64,000 nt of DNA, from NCBI GenBank assembly GCA_902500825.1, contig CABVRX010000005.1, forward strand, positions 102,052 through 166,051. Direction: 5' to 3'. The translations under genes were made by a program, and so were the position numbers. The notes below the pieces were generated by a model. It was not told the DNA's origin. It made no database searches and was given only the letters and a program-made list of their open reading frames with translations. This stretch comes from an uncultured Nitrospira sp. (lineage in GTDB: Bacteria; Nitrospirota; Nitrospiria; Nitrospirales; Nitrospiraceae). Of the stretch, positions 18,601-25,344 are shown one piece after another (position 1 is the first letter of the stretch; each line of letters starts with the position of its first letter).

Positions 18601-18916
18601 GCTGTTTGCCAATTTCCAAGTCGAACGAGTGACCCGAGCCACGCTCCAAGCCGTGGCTCGCTACGCCGTTCGCAAATACCCTGGGCGTATTCTCAATATC
18701 GTAGCGTCAAAACGGCATGTTGCTCAATCGGTGACGGATACCAGACATGGCTGGCCGGACTTTGGCGGTGGAGGGAGCAGGACCGTGCAGGTTGCAGCCG
18801 CCAATTCAGGGCTCCTCTTGACCTCACCACATGTTGAAGAAGTGACCGAGCATCTCCGGGCCTTCCTTGCAGAGAATACTCAACACGAGCCAACGGTTTT
18901 CGCCCGCGCGAGTTAG
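9680..18916 (+). CDS. Lipopeptide synthetase: FAAL-ACP-C-A-PCP-C-A-PCP-TE
   Basis: A 3078-residue non-ribosomal peptide synthetase. A fatty acyl-AMP ligase (about 1-575; QYTSGSTATPRGVMISH, THSGGPNFSYEAC, KDLIIVRGRNYYP) loads a carrier domain (about 598-670, Ser628 in GGNSL). C1 (about 698-1130) has HRLVADG, with Arg831 in place of the catalytic second His. A1 (about 1155-1645; IYTSGSTGRPKG, NEYGPTEATVW) and PCP2 (Ser1696) follow. C2 (about 1757-2190) keeps His-His (HHIIGDQ, 1889-1890). A2 (about 2214-2715) has pocket residues matching the glycine code DILQLGLIWK except Met at one place. PCP3 has Ser2752. The TE (about 2800-3070) has Cys2882 in GSCTGG, with Asp2908 and His3051 as likely triad partners. 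No epimerase or methyltransferase domain. Predicted product: an N-acyl dipeptide ending in Gly. Confidence 0.96.
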   Translation: MSKRPHQAIHTLSNLFEFRCRQQPNELAYAFIRDTLELETQLTYDQLERRVRSLASRLAHDFPPGTKALLLYPQGLDVTCAFWACACAGLVPVPAPAPDLIRRKYALPRLRSIIEDAEVSLVLTTSSIAALSSELSIPNEMGSIKWLATDQPDNSVDLIELSRPRSTDLAYLQYTSGSTATPRGVMISHRNVLSHCRALSLAGEVSESSRSLCWLPYFHDYGLLHGIIAPFYAGIPAYLMSPVTFLRRPLRWLEAVSRFAITHSGGPNFSYEACLRALRQQDEWQVDLSTWMVASCGAEPIHPDTIEQFIDAFGSRGFRRTAFAPGYGLAEATLLVTMKRTGAEPSFLHVETDALADLIVKESPALEPRTRTLVGCGEPLEETRVRIVNPTTHRECPPDMVGEVWLAGTGIGAGYWGKSEETDATFKATLAGSEEGPYLRTGDLGFLHRGELFLTGRLKDLIIVRGRNYYPHDLEWSAQQAHPGLRRGYGAAFSIDGKAGEQVVLVHEIEKQVPESDLAEVVNCIRRVLADEHELEIHSVVLIKSGTIPRTSSGKIQRAACRTAFESGQLAVISASTLDLLLDAETDGVLNEVPQTTIEKRLADIWQEVLGGHSSHRHANFFALGGNSLLAAQVVARILDVFHVELPLSVLFEYPTLAALAARLGELSASPDDPSRCANGDVGTLTPLLSTSTREGRIPLSHSQQRLWFLEQVHPRSAINHISMAVHIRGSINPETLERSVREIVRRHEILRTRFGSERGEGFSETSTEAIATIGRQDFQALDPAEQETQVRQFLRAERSRPFDLRQGPLFRVTLLALEPCVHVLALTFHRLVADGWSLRIFWKELALLWEAGGDVHRAPLPKLNVQYADYADWQRIRLNQGLREVHRTYWIRQLSGAGPPAELPVDRQRPRVRTFEGSVRSRSLSLELSAALDLFCQHQNVTTFMVLYAVFSTWLHRYTHESDIVIGSIVAGRRRRDLEDVMGYCVNTVALRSELSDGMTGLELLKQIRRVVVDAYDHQDLPFEEVIEALSLQRARQLSPLFNVMMVCEDDPLSAFTVKNLEVVHLPWEPTASEFDLVLMVVNKADGLDLAFLHDSTIFDDSTIDRMLGQLETLLEAFLKKPDARLEQHSLLTPEERQTLQLTWDEPSHSASGIHMLIEAQIERTPHASAVTCGNQSISYQELNRRANRVARALQKLGVGADLPVGLCVERSVDALVGLLGILKAGGGYVPLDPSFPDHRLQLILDDAHVSIVITQAHLRNHLQSYGGQICDVETLSTSTGGAAEEENLALSVSPDQLAYIIYTSGSTGRPKGVAVTHRSLATSFHARLRYYPEPVSRFLLTFPLAFDGSVTGIFWTFLQGGELVIPSENAYRDPTELAALIEHHRVSHVVWVPSLYHAVLGDALSAQLESLRVIITAGESLPLELVRRHYQLLPHAALYNEYGPTEATVWCSVYQTTREEAGARVPIGKPIDHMQLYVLDASLQPMPIGVPGELYIAGECLARGYVNQPQLTQERFLANPYVAGTRLYRTGDLARYRADGNVEFLGRADQQVKLRGYRIELGEIEYVLSNFPGVHQAAVLLRQDKRDQHRLVGYIAGEPLLRERLEQVRSYLAARIPHYMVPSVMLWIEAMPLSATGKVNRSALPAPAQAAGQAAPRIAPRNQVEESLAELWKSVLEVSEVGIHDHFFEQGGHSLLATQLVSRIREIFEVDVSLPALFERPTIAALAEEVTRLRLKELTASVMPPIIPVPRDQPLPLSYSQQRMWLMYRLAPESTAYNMPFASRQMGRLNKTALRSTIDAICNRHEAFRTTFMMREEGPVQMIHPFRAPYWVEVDLRHLPSEQRRQQAARLVEQEANESFDLEKGPLARFLLIEIEPEDHVLVLTMHHIIGDQWSFGIIGYEFAFFYNAFCRGDVPSAKPIPLQYADYAVWQRHCLTDDWLGTQSDYWQKKLAGLSKLFLPTDHPRPVVQTFNGSHRMLELPASLIERLKQFSAEHNATVFMTLLACFQILLSRYSGQTDVAVGSPIANRTQSAVESIIGSFVNTLALRTDLSGDPTFTELMARVRTTSLEAYANQDFPFDKLVETMHSARDHSSAPLVQVLFNVPNAPIGEINVQGLSWVPFEVETQAAQFDLSLTIETEFSRKAYLTFNTDLFEPQTAERMLGQYKTLLQSALATPQSKLSELPTVTAPERRQMLQDWNHTQREYPQSECFPQLFEAQVERTPDAVAVSMGRKALRYSELNARANQLARHLQTLGAKPGVTVGIGLERSLEMVIALMAVLKTGAAYVPLDPEFPRDRLRFMTQDASVAAVLTSWDLSDRFDTQANRLLCLDREKERIAQKADHNLGPIAVPQDLAYILYTSGSTGQPKGVEIPHRALVNFLWSIRQEPGCSTRDVMLSVTTISFDIFGLELYVPLLVGARIEIASRAVTMDGRQLRGLCEAVQPTIMQATPATWRMLIEAGWLGSKNLTVLCGGEPLPPDLAASLLDRSVALWNMYGPTETTIWSTIEKIERTDREITIGRPIANTDVYILDQFLQPVPVGVSGELYIGGQGLARGYRGRPELTEDRFLPHPFSPEPLAKLYRTGDLARYRHDGSIVHLGRMDNQVKIRGFRIELGEIEVTLSRHPSIRQAVVTARDDRQGIKQLVAYVVCQEGSAPSQSELRSFLRSEVPDYMVPSLFVFLNAMPLTANNKVDRKALPSPASSFSEEPVRSGPRDRMEVQLTALWQQVLEVSKIGIHDSFFDRGGHSLKAAHLFFLLEQVYGRRLPLATLFQAPTIAELASVLSHEHWTPPWQSLIAIQPSGTAIPIFMVPGVGGNVLVFAQLAKLLGPNQPAYGLQARGLDGSEAPFTSMPEMATHYIAQIRSVRPNGPYIVLGSCTGGLIAYEMAQQLHGQGQAVTLVIMDTWHPSSYRPYRYRWPMKFGLPLFILWRTMSNMCALFRLPIKDWRPFIRRRRERLMSLSRSESRNDELFANFQVERVTRATLQAVARYAVRKYPGRILNIVASKRHVAQSVTDTRHGWPDFGGGGSRTVQVAAANSGLLLTSPHVEEVTEHLRAFLAENTQHEPTVFARAS

Positions 18917-18964
18917 GTGTGTAATTCTCATCTCCGTACCTGTTGAATGTGAGGCTAGTCGGCG

Positions 18965-20626
18965 ATGCGGCTCGGACGATTTCTCCACTTTGTCGTGCAG
19001 CGGTCGAGATCCATGGCCTGGCTCATGGTCTGTGTCGGTGTCCTGTCTGGCCTTTTGAGCGCCGGAGTCTTGGCGCTCATCAATCATGTCCTTCAGCATC
19101 CCTCCGACCATTCTCCCCTTGTACTGTCCGGGTTTGTCGGCCTTGTCGCCGGCAAGCTTCTGACGAACCTTGGGTCCCAACTTCTGCTCGTCCGGTTCGC
19201 GCAAGACACAATCTTGGACCTCTCTTTATCGCTCTGCGCGAAGATCGTGCGGACTCCGCTGCGGCGTTGCGAACAACGAGGGGCCGCCAATATTCTCGTT
19301 ACCTTGACGGATGACGTCAGTTGGGTTACGTGGGCAATCCAATGTTTCCCTCATTTTCTCATGAATGTAGCGCTAGTGTTGGGGTGTGGGATCTTCCTTG
19401 CCTGGTTATCGTGGAGTGTATTTCTAGGAGTCGCCGTCGTCGCCGTCGTCAGCGTCATAGGACAGCAGTGGTTACACACCACTACCCGCAGCATCATTGC
19501 CGCATCTCGGGAGGCCAGAGCTGAGCTGTTTCAACGCTTTCGCTCACTCACTGATGGGCTGAAGGAGCTGTTGATGCATCGGGCACGACGGGAAGAGTTT
19601 GTCGATCACGAAGTGCGGGGAGCGGCAGAATTCTATAGAGAGACGAATCTGAAAGCGACGCGGATACAAGCTCTTCTAGGAGTCTGGACTCAGGTCTCGC
19701 TATACTCACTGATCGGTTCCCTCGTATTCCTATTCCCATCTTTAGGGTTAATTTCACCTGAAGTGCTTACAGGATATATCGTCGCCATCCTCTATGTGAT
19801 GGGTCCCACCGCGAGCATCCTGGGTATGGCACCGACACTCGAGCGAGGTCAAGTCGCGCTGGAAAATATTGAACGATTGGGCATATCACTGGATGTCAGG
19901 CTCGAGGATATTCAGACAAGAGAAGTGGCAGCTCTAGAGCCAGGGACGTCTCCACTTGTGCAATGGACCGATGTCGTGTTTTCTTACGAAGCGAAAGATG
20001 GAATCGAAACACCCTTCACACTTGGCCCAATCAGTCTTGAGCTGTATCCGGGCGAACTGGTGTTCGTCATCGGAGGGAATGGAAGCGGGAAATCGACGTT
20101 CGTGAAAGTGCTGGCCGGGTTGTACCAGCCGTTACAGGGAGACGTGAGGCTGGCAGGTTCGATGATCACCGACCAAAATCGGGAGTGGTATCGTGAACAC
20201 TTCTCGGTCATATTTTCAGACTTTCATCTCTTCAAGAAACTCCTCGGTCAGCCTGATTCTCAGGTGAATGAGTTTGTTCCCCAATACTTGCGATTGCTGC
20301 ATTTGGATCAGAAAGTCACCGTACACGACCGCACCTTCTCGACCCTCGATCTCTCGCAAGGGCAACGGAAGCGACTAGCGCTTGTGACGGCCTATCTGGA
20401 GGATCGCTCGATCTACGTGTTTGATGAATGGGCCGCAGATCAGGACCCGCAGTACAAGGAAATCTTTTACAAGACATTGCTTCCGGACCTGCGCGCTCGT
20501 GGGAAGTCGGTTATCGTCATTACCCACGATGATCGGTATTTTCACCTCGGTAATCAAGTCATTAAATTGGATGACGGCAAGGTTGTGGAGCTTGCGAAGG
20601 CCGGGGCAGATGGGCATCGATCGTAA
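18965..20626 (+). CDS. PvdE/SyrD-type cyclic-peptide family ABC exporter
   Basis: A 553-residue fused ABC half-transporter: an N-terminal membrane domain with about six helices (residues 1-310) and a C-terminal ATPase. Walker A is GGNGSGKST, the signature is LSQGQ and Walker B is IYVFDEWAADQDP. The DEWAADQDP form and the overall length match the siderophore/lipopeptide exporters PvdE and SyrD. It starts 48 bp after the synthetase stop and overlaps the phosphopantetheinyl transferase start, so it belongs to the same operon and most likely moves the lipopeptide across the inner membrane. Confidence 0.92.
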   Translation: MRLGRFLHFVVQRSRSMAWLMVCVGVLSGLLSAGVLALINHVLQHPSDHSPLVLSGFVGLVAGKLLTNLGSQLLLVRFAQDTILDLSLSLCAKIVRTPLRRCEQRGAANILVTLTDDVSWVTWAIQCFPHFLMNVALVLGCGIFLAWLSWSVFLGVAVVAVVSVIGQQWLHTTTRSIIAASREARAELFQRFRSLTDGLKELLMHRARREEFVDHEVRGAAEFYRETNLKATRIQALLGVWTQVSLYSLIGSLVFLFPSLGLISPEVLTGYIVAILYVMGPTASILGMAPTLERGQVALENIERLGISLDVRLEDIQTREVAALEPGTSPLVQWTDVVFSYEAKDGIETPFTLGPISLELYPGELVFVIGGNGSGKSTFVKVLAGLYQPLQGDVRLAGSMITDQNREWYREHFSVIFSDFHLFKKLLGQPDSQVNEFVPQYLRLLHLDQKVTVHDRTFSTLDLSQGQRKRLALVTAYLEDRSIYVFDEWAADQDPQYKEIFYKTLLPDLRARGKSVIVITHDDRYFHLGNQVIKLDDGKVVELAKAGADGHRS

Positions 20627-21434
20627 GGATGATGACTTGATATCGAACGTGGGTCATCGGGGCCGGAATAGGGTGATCTCGTTTCAGTCAATTGAGCGCC
20701 TCGCCGGTACAAGTCGGCGGGATCATATCCAACTCGAACCGAACGCCGCACACATCTGGGGAATCGAGCTTGACGGATCGCAACACTGTCTGGAGCAATG
20801 CATAGGCTGGTTGGACGACGTCGAGCGACAACGAGCGGCTCGCTTTGTTCGGGAGGATATCCGACAGCACTACGTGCTGGCTCACGCAGGTCTCAGAGTC
20901 GTGCTGAGCAGGTATCTCGGCGTCAACCCGGATGCGGTTCCGTTGGATCGCAGCACAACAGGCAAACCCTTCCTGACAAGAGAACAACGAGATCAGTCGG
21001 CCATCACGTTCAATTTGTCCCATGCGCATGGCCGCGCGCTCATTGCGGTCTCAAACGCGCAGGAGGTCGGAGTCGATCTTGAATTCGTTCGTTCGGATGT
21101 CGAGGTTGCGAATCTTTCCAAGCGCTTTTTTACTCCCTCTGAACATACGGCGATCATGCAGGCGTCTGAGGAGCAGCGCGCCTCGAGATTTTTCCGCTAC
21201 TGGGTTGCTAAAGAGGCGCTGCTTAAGGCACAAGGCATCGGCCTCCCGGGTCTTCCCGACTGCGAGATCTTCTTTGAGGCCGACACAGTTGACACAGATG
21301 TTCGGACCCGATTGGGTACTCAGTTCCCACATACGTTGAGGGTTCGTCTTCTTCCTTGTGAAAAGGGATGGGAAGCGGCCGTAGCTGCTCAGAGGCTGGA
21401 CTCGGTGAAACAGTGCGACTTCGAGCAGCGGTAA
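20610..21434 (+). CDS. Sfp-type 4'-phosphopantetheinyl transferase
   Basis: Transfers phosphopantetheine from CoA to the serine of carrier domains, here presumably the three in the adjacent synthetase. The family motifs are present: a GKP motif (TTGKPFL), FNLSHAHGRALIAVS, GVDLEFVRSDVEV (Mg-binding Asp/Glu) and FRYWVAKEALLKAQGIGL (WxxKEA). I chose the ATG at 20610, overlapping the transporter stop by 17 bp, giving 274 residues; a longer frame opens at 20421 but lies inside the transporter gene. The first 40 residues are not typical Sfp sequence. Translational coupling to the transporter is likely. Confidence 0.92.
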   Translation: MGIDRKDDDLISNVGHRGRNRVISFQSIERLAGTSRRDHIQLEPNAAHIWGIELDGSQHCLEQCIGWLDDVERQRAARFVREDIRQHYVLAHAGLRVVLSRYLGVNPDAVPLDRSTTGKPFLTREQRDQSAITFNLSHAHGRALIAVSNAQEVGVDLEFVRSDVEVANLSKRFFTPSEHTAIMQASEEQRASRFFRYWVAKEALLKAQGIGLPGLPDCEIFFEADTVDTDVRTRLGTQFPHTLRVRLLPCEKGWEAAVAAQRLDSVKQCDFEQR

Positions 21435-21486
21435 CCGTGCTCTCAGTTGACTTCACGTTTACCTTGGATCCGCCGCGCCGACTTCC

Positions 21487-22125
21487 TCAGCGACTGCACT
21501 CAGGCGAGTGCTGGACGCATTGCCGAAGCCATGAGTTGATTTGATCGAGCAACCCGGCAACTGCTCGGTTGGAAGCCTGGACTCCCCCATAGGGATTCTC
21601 GCTCGCGGCGTTTTCCACGACCTCAAAAGCCCGCGTACTCAGGACCGTTAACTCTTTCAGGTCCACAAGCTGTGTCCTGACCATTACCCTCACGCGGCTG
21701 GGTTGTTGGAGAAATTCCTGCTGCAACAGAAATCCGTGGGTATCAAGACGATAGTCTCCGCGGATCGAGCTCGGCAGTGAGATCACGGCACGCCACGTAT
21801 CATTCTGCTGATTGAGCGCCTGGACCATCAACGGAGCAAACATGCGCACCGGCGTATCGGCCCATTGATTCACCGCATAGTACTCCAGTTGATAAGGCCG
21901 CTTGACGTACACCATGCGTTGCGACTCGAATCCTGGCTCGGCTTGAGGCTGACTCACGAGCAGCACCGGCCCATCAGGCTTACCGGGGCGCACCTCGCCG
22001 GGCCTCCCGTCTAAGCTCAGCTGATAGGTATGGGTCTCCGAAGAATCCGTGCGGGGCGACAAGCAACCAGCCACCGTCAGCGCCAGCAGCGCACACGCAA
22101 CATGTGCCAGTCGATAGTTCATCAT
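21487..22125 (-). CDS. ABC-type transport auxiliary lipoprotein (MCE system)
   Basis: A 212-residue lipoprotein (signal peptide with lipobox VAGC) resembling the ABC_trans_aux family (PqiC/YmbA-like): PVLLVSQPQAEPGFESQRMVY, then YYAVNQWADTPVRMFAPLMV, which is the conserved core. Such proteins sit at the outer membrane and work with MCE transporters. It is the last gene of the mla-like operon, 26 bp after the MCE gene stop. The ATG at 22125 or 22122 is more natural than the GTG at 22140. Confidence 0.82.
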   Translation of the reverse strand: MMNYRLAHVACALLALTVAGCLSPRTDSSETHTYQLSLDGRPGEVRPGKPDGPVLLVSQPQAEPGFESQRMVYVKRPYQLEYYAVNQWADTPVRMFAPLMVQALNQQNDTWRAVISLPSSIRGDYRLDTHGFLLQQEFLQQPSRVRVMVRTQLVDLKELTVLSTRAFEVVENAASENPYGGVQASNRAVAGLLDQINSWLRQCVQHSPECSR

Positions 22126-22151
22126 GTCAGGACCGTACACACACCCTGCCG

Positions 22152-23114
22152 TTATTCCCCCGGACCGCGTGACGGGGCCTTTCGTCCAAACACCAGCGCG
22201 CTCGGCTCTCGCTCCAACTCCCGCGCCACGCGGGTCAATGTACTCGTGAGCTGTCGAAGCTCCGTCACCAACAAACCGGCCTCGGGAAGCGTACGTCTGG
22301 TGAACTGTTGCAATTCTGGCCTGGCTTCATTGACGACCGTTCCAACGGTCTTGCTCGTGCGAGCCAATTCGTCCGTCGCCGTACCCAGTGCTACAACACT
22401 CTTGTTGATACCGGCGAGTAAGGTCGGAACCTCCGCATTCAACGACGCCGTCAGCTTGACAAGATTGTCGGCGCTCTTGGCCGCTCCGTTCAAGCTTTGC
22501 TCAATCTGAGCCTTGTGGGCCGCAATGGTCTGGGCCACATCAGAAAGATCCTTGATCGTTCGCTTCAGCATGGTGTGGTTGTCTTCATCCAGAATCTTCG
22601 CCACACCTTTGGCCGCCATATCAAGATCGACCAACAGTTGAGCTACGCCTTCTTCTGAAAGTAAACGAGAGACGGCTTCATCCAAGCGGAAGAAGAGAGA
22701 GGGACCGGTCTTGATGATCGGATACGTTTGTCCCTCCTGGGCCTGCAACGACGGAGCATCTCGGCTTCCTCCCGTCAAATTGATGGTGGCAAGACCGGTG
22801 AGCCCCTGCGTCTCAAGAACGGCAATCGTATCGGTCTTGATCGGCGTCCCCCGCATAATGTCCAAGGTCAGCTGGACTTCCTCTGGGTTGGTGGGATTCA
22901 AGGCAATGGTCTTGACTCGACCCACATCGACACCACGATATTTGACCGTGGAATCGACACTCAATCCTGCAACCGATTCCCTCATGTAGGCTTCGTACCG
23001 GTCGTACGAACCGCGGTAGTCGGTCTTCCCCAACCACAAAATTGCCACCAGGACAGCTGCGCCGAGAAATGCCACGAACGAGCCGACCAGAATATAGTTG
23101 ACCTTGGGTTCCAT
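22152..23114 (-). CDS. mlaD: MlaD-like MCE-domain substrate-binding protein
   Basis: A 320-residue protein with one N-terminal transmembrane helix (VGSFVAFLGAAVLVAILWL) and an MCE domain (about residues 38-120; SVAGLSVDSTVKYRGVDVG, GLTGLATINLTGG). The C-terminal half is predicted alpha-helical and may form the tunnel-type helices of longer MCE proteins; it is longer than E. coli MlaD (about 180 residues). It is the periplasmic lipid-binding part of an ABC lipid transporter with the ATPase and permease genes upstream on the same strand. Confidence 0.9.
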   Translation of the reverse strand: MEPKVNYILVGSFVAFLGAAVLVAILWLGKTDYRGSYDRYEAYMRESVAGLSVDSTVKYRGVDVGRVKTIALNPTNPEEVQLTLDIMRGTPIKTDTIAVLETQGLTGLATINLTGGSRDAPSLQAQEGQTYPIIKTGPSLFFRLDEAVSRLLSEEGVAQLLVDLDMAAKGVAKILDEDNHTMLKRTIKDLSDVAQTIAAHKAQIEQSLNGAAKSADNLVKLTASLNAEVPTLLAGINKSVVALGTATDELARTSKTVGTVVNEARPELQQFTRRTLPEAGLLVTELRQLTSTLTRVARELEREPSALVFGRKAPSRGPGE

Positions 23115-23242
23115 GTTGAATCTCGCTCAGAAGAGCGAATAGCTTATAGCGTATGGCTCATAGCAAAAGGCGACGCCGGACAGTGAGTTCGTAGCCCTCG
23201 CTCGTGCCGTCAGCCATGAGCTATATGCTCCTATCCGACGCT

Positions 23243-24052
23243 TCATGCTTCACGTCTTTCGTGGTTCCATGCCGCCTGTCCGCTTGCGGCCCTCCCGCGT
23301 GGACCTTGAAAGTATTCGCGGATGACAGGGTCATCCGATCGAAACAACTCTTGCATGGTGCCGACGCCCAACACTTTCCCACGACCGAGCACCGCCACAC
23401 GATTGGCGATCCGCCACAATGAATCCAGGTCGTGTGTCACCATTACCACCGTCAGCCCAAGGAGACCCTTCAACGACAGGACAAGATCATCGAATCCTGC
23501 AGCGATGATCGGATCGAGCCCGGCCGTCGGCTCGTCGAGAAACAACAACTCCGGGTCCATGACGATCGCTCTGGCGAGCGCGGCCCGTCTCCGCATCCCT
23601 CCGCTGAGTTCGTTGGGATATTTCGCGGCACTGTCCGGTGGCAGTCCCACCATCGCAATTTTGGCAGCGACGATGTCTCGAATCAATCCGGCACTCAACG
23701 TGGTGTGCTCGCGCAACGGGACAGCGACGTTCTCCGCCAGCGTGAACGAACTAAATAACGCACCATGCTGGAACATCACACCGAACCGGCGGTGGATGGG
23801 ACGGCCATCCTCCGCTTCCAATCGCCGGCTGTCTATTCCGAACAGCCGAATCGTTCCCGCCGAAGGTGTGATCAGGCCGATAATCTCCCGCAACAGCGTG
23901 GTCTTGCCGGACCCGTTCCCGCCCGCGATTGCGAAGATTTCACCCCGTCGAATAGACAAACTGACGTCCTCATGCACGACAGCTTGTCCAAACTTCGTTG
24001 CCACGTGGTTGACTTCGATGATCGGCGTCGTGGTTTCTGTTGCTGATATCAT
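23243..24052 (-). CDS. mlaF: MlaF-like ABC transporter ATPase
   Basis: A 269-residue ABC ATPase: Walker A GGNGSGKTTLL, signature LSGGMRRRAALARAIV, Walker B LLFLDEPTAGLDP and switch His in VMVTHDLDSL. The sequence LDEPTAGLDPI and the gene order permease-ATPase-MCE-lipoprotein identify it as the energising subunit of an Mla-type phospholipid transporter. A 128-bp spacer separates it from the MCE gene; this spacer holds short AT-containing repeats (TTATAGCG, ATGGCTCATAGC, GCCATGAGCTATATGC) without clear function. Confidence 0.92.
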   Translation of the reverse strand: MISATETTTPIIEVNHVATKFGQAVVHEDVSLSIRRGEIFAIAGGNGSGKTTLLREIIGLITPSAGTIRLFGIDSRRLEAEDGRPIHRRFGVMFQHGALFSSFTLAENVAVPLREHTTLSAGLIRDIVAAKIAMVGLPPDSAAKYPNELSGGMRRRAALARAIVMDPELLFLDEPTAGLDPIIAAGFDDLVLSLKGLLGLTVVMVTHDLDSLWRIANRVAVLGRGKVLGVGTMQELFRSDDPVIREYFQGPRGRAASGQAAWNHERREA

Positions 24053-24115
24053 AGGTACACTCTCGTGCAGATTGAGGCTGCGGTTACGGTCAGGGAATCT
24101 CCGGAGACTGTCTCG

Positions 24116-24144
24116 GCCTCAACCTTAACCTGAGCCTCAACCTT
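24116..24144. repeat. Short direct repeat in the mla operon spacer
   Basis: GCCTCAACCTT occurs at 24116-24126 and again at 24134-24144. It lies in the 106-bp spacer between the permease and ATPase genes, together with a related GATTGAGGCTGCGG upstream in the opposite sense. Function unknown. Confidence 0.5.
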
Positions 24145-24158
24145 CCAATTCATCGTCG

Positions 24159-25268
24159 TTAAAGATCCCACCAATTGAGCAGAATGCTGCAGATCGCGTC
24201 GAACACGATCACCAAAAAAATCCCCTGCACGACGCTGATCGTGGTATGTCGGCCTACATCATCCACACCGCCTCTGATTTGAAATCCCTGATAGCAGCCC
24301 ACCAACGCGATGATCGCCGCGAAGAACGGCGCTTTCCCTAAGCCGATGAGAAAATGCCGCACCGGAACTGCTTCCTCGAATCGAGCGATAAACTCCACGA
24401 AGCTCACGTTGAGCTCTCCCAAAGCGATCAGCATGCCGCCGAACACACCCACCACATCCGCATACACCGTTAATAAAGGAAGGGCAATGACCAGGGCCAG
24501 CGCTCTAGGCAACACGAGCAGATTCATGGGCGAGATGCCCAATGTCCGCACTGCGTCCAATTCTTCCGTCACTTTCATGGTGCCGATCTCAGCCGCATAG
24601 GCGGATCCGGAACGGCCGGCGATGAGGATGGCCACGATCAACGGGGCAATTTCGCGCAACAGCGAGATGCCGACCAGATCCACGATAAAAATGTTCGTGC
24701 CGAACTTACGGAGCTGTTCAGCCCCCTGATAGGCAATCACGACACCGACCAGGAACGTCAGCAAGCCGGTGATCGGCAAGGCCCGTACACCGTCCAGTTC
24801 CACGATCCGCAAGAGCGACCGCCATCGGATGGAACGTGGCCGTGTCACCGCTCGGCCGAACGCAATGGTGCTTTCTCCGACGAATGCGAGTGCGCGAATC
24901 GCGGACACGTGCCGAGACTGCACGGCTCGCGTAAGACCGGCCATCCACCCCGCACCGCGGACCGAGACCCCTCGTTCTGGCCGAGACCACTGAGTTTCTA
25001 CTTTCCTGAGCAATTCTGTAAATTCTGGTTTCAACCCTTGGAGAGCGGTCTGTTGCCCCTTGCGCCGCACACCGTCGATGCAACGCTGCAGGATGAGCGC
25101 GCCGCCCGTATCCATAGCGGTCACTTCGCCTGCGTCGTAGAGAACGGTGGGGCTATCGGGCCATCGAAGGGCTCGACCTCCCCGCTCCAGCTTGGACAAG
25201 TGCGGAAGGGTCCAAGAACCTCGGCAATGAATCACATTATCTACGACAGAGATGGTTGCCTGTTCCAT
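24159..25268 (-). CDS. mlaE: MlaE-like permease with N-terminal STAS-like domain
   Basis: A 369-residue inner membrane protein. Residues 1-110 resemble a STAS domain fused in front of the permease (SVVDNVIHCRGSWTLPHL, AMDTGGALILQR). The permease part (about 125-369) carries the MlaE core, including QFRKFG-like AEQLRKFGTNIFIVDLVG, LREIAPLIVAILIAGRSGSA and AEIGTMKVTEELDAVRTLGI. In classical Mla systems the STAS protein MlaB is separate; STAS-MlaE fusions are common in other phyla. ATG 25268 has GGAG 8 nt upstream and is preferred to the GTG at 25277. Confidence 0.92.
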   Translation of the reverse strand: MEQATISVVDNVIHCRGSWTLPHLSKLERGGRALRWPDSPTVLYDAGEVTAMDTGGALILQRCIDGVRRKGQQTALQGLKPEFTELLRKVETQWSRPERGVSVRGAGWMAGLTRAVQSRHVSAIRALAFVGESTIAFGRAVTRPRSIRWRSLLRIVELDGVRALPITGLLTFLVGVVIAYQGAEQLRKFGTNIFIVDLVGISLLREIAPLIVAILIAGRSGSAYAAEIGTMKVTEELDAVRTLGISPMNLLVLPRALALVIALPLLTVYADVVGVFGGMLIALGELNVSFVEFIARFEEAVPVRHFLIGLGKAPFFAAIIALVGCYQGFQIRGGVDDVGRHTTISVVQGIFLVIVFDAICSILLNWWDL

Positions 25269-25344
25269 CTGGTTCACTCCGTCGGGCGCCTCGACTCTTC
25301 ACGCGATCATTTCGGATGATCGCAAGGAAATCATCATGCTCAAT

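Noticed and set aside
23115..23242. Inverted repeat between the MCE and ATPase genes as a terminator
   Set aside because: The related words (ATGGCTCATAGC, GCCATGAGCTAT) are not complementary over a long enough stem and no T-run follows.
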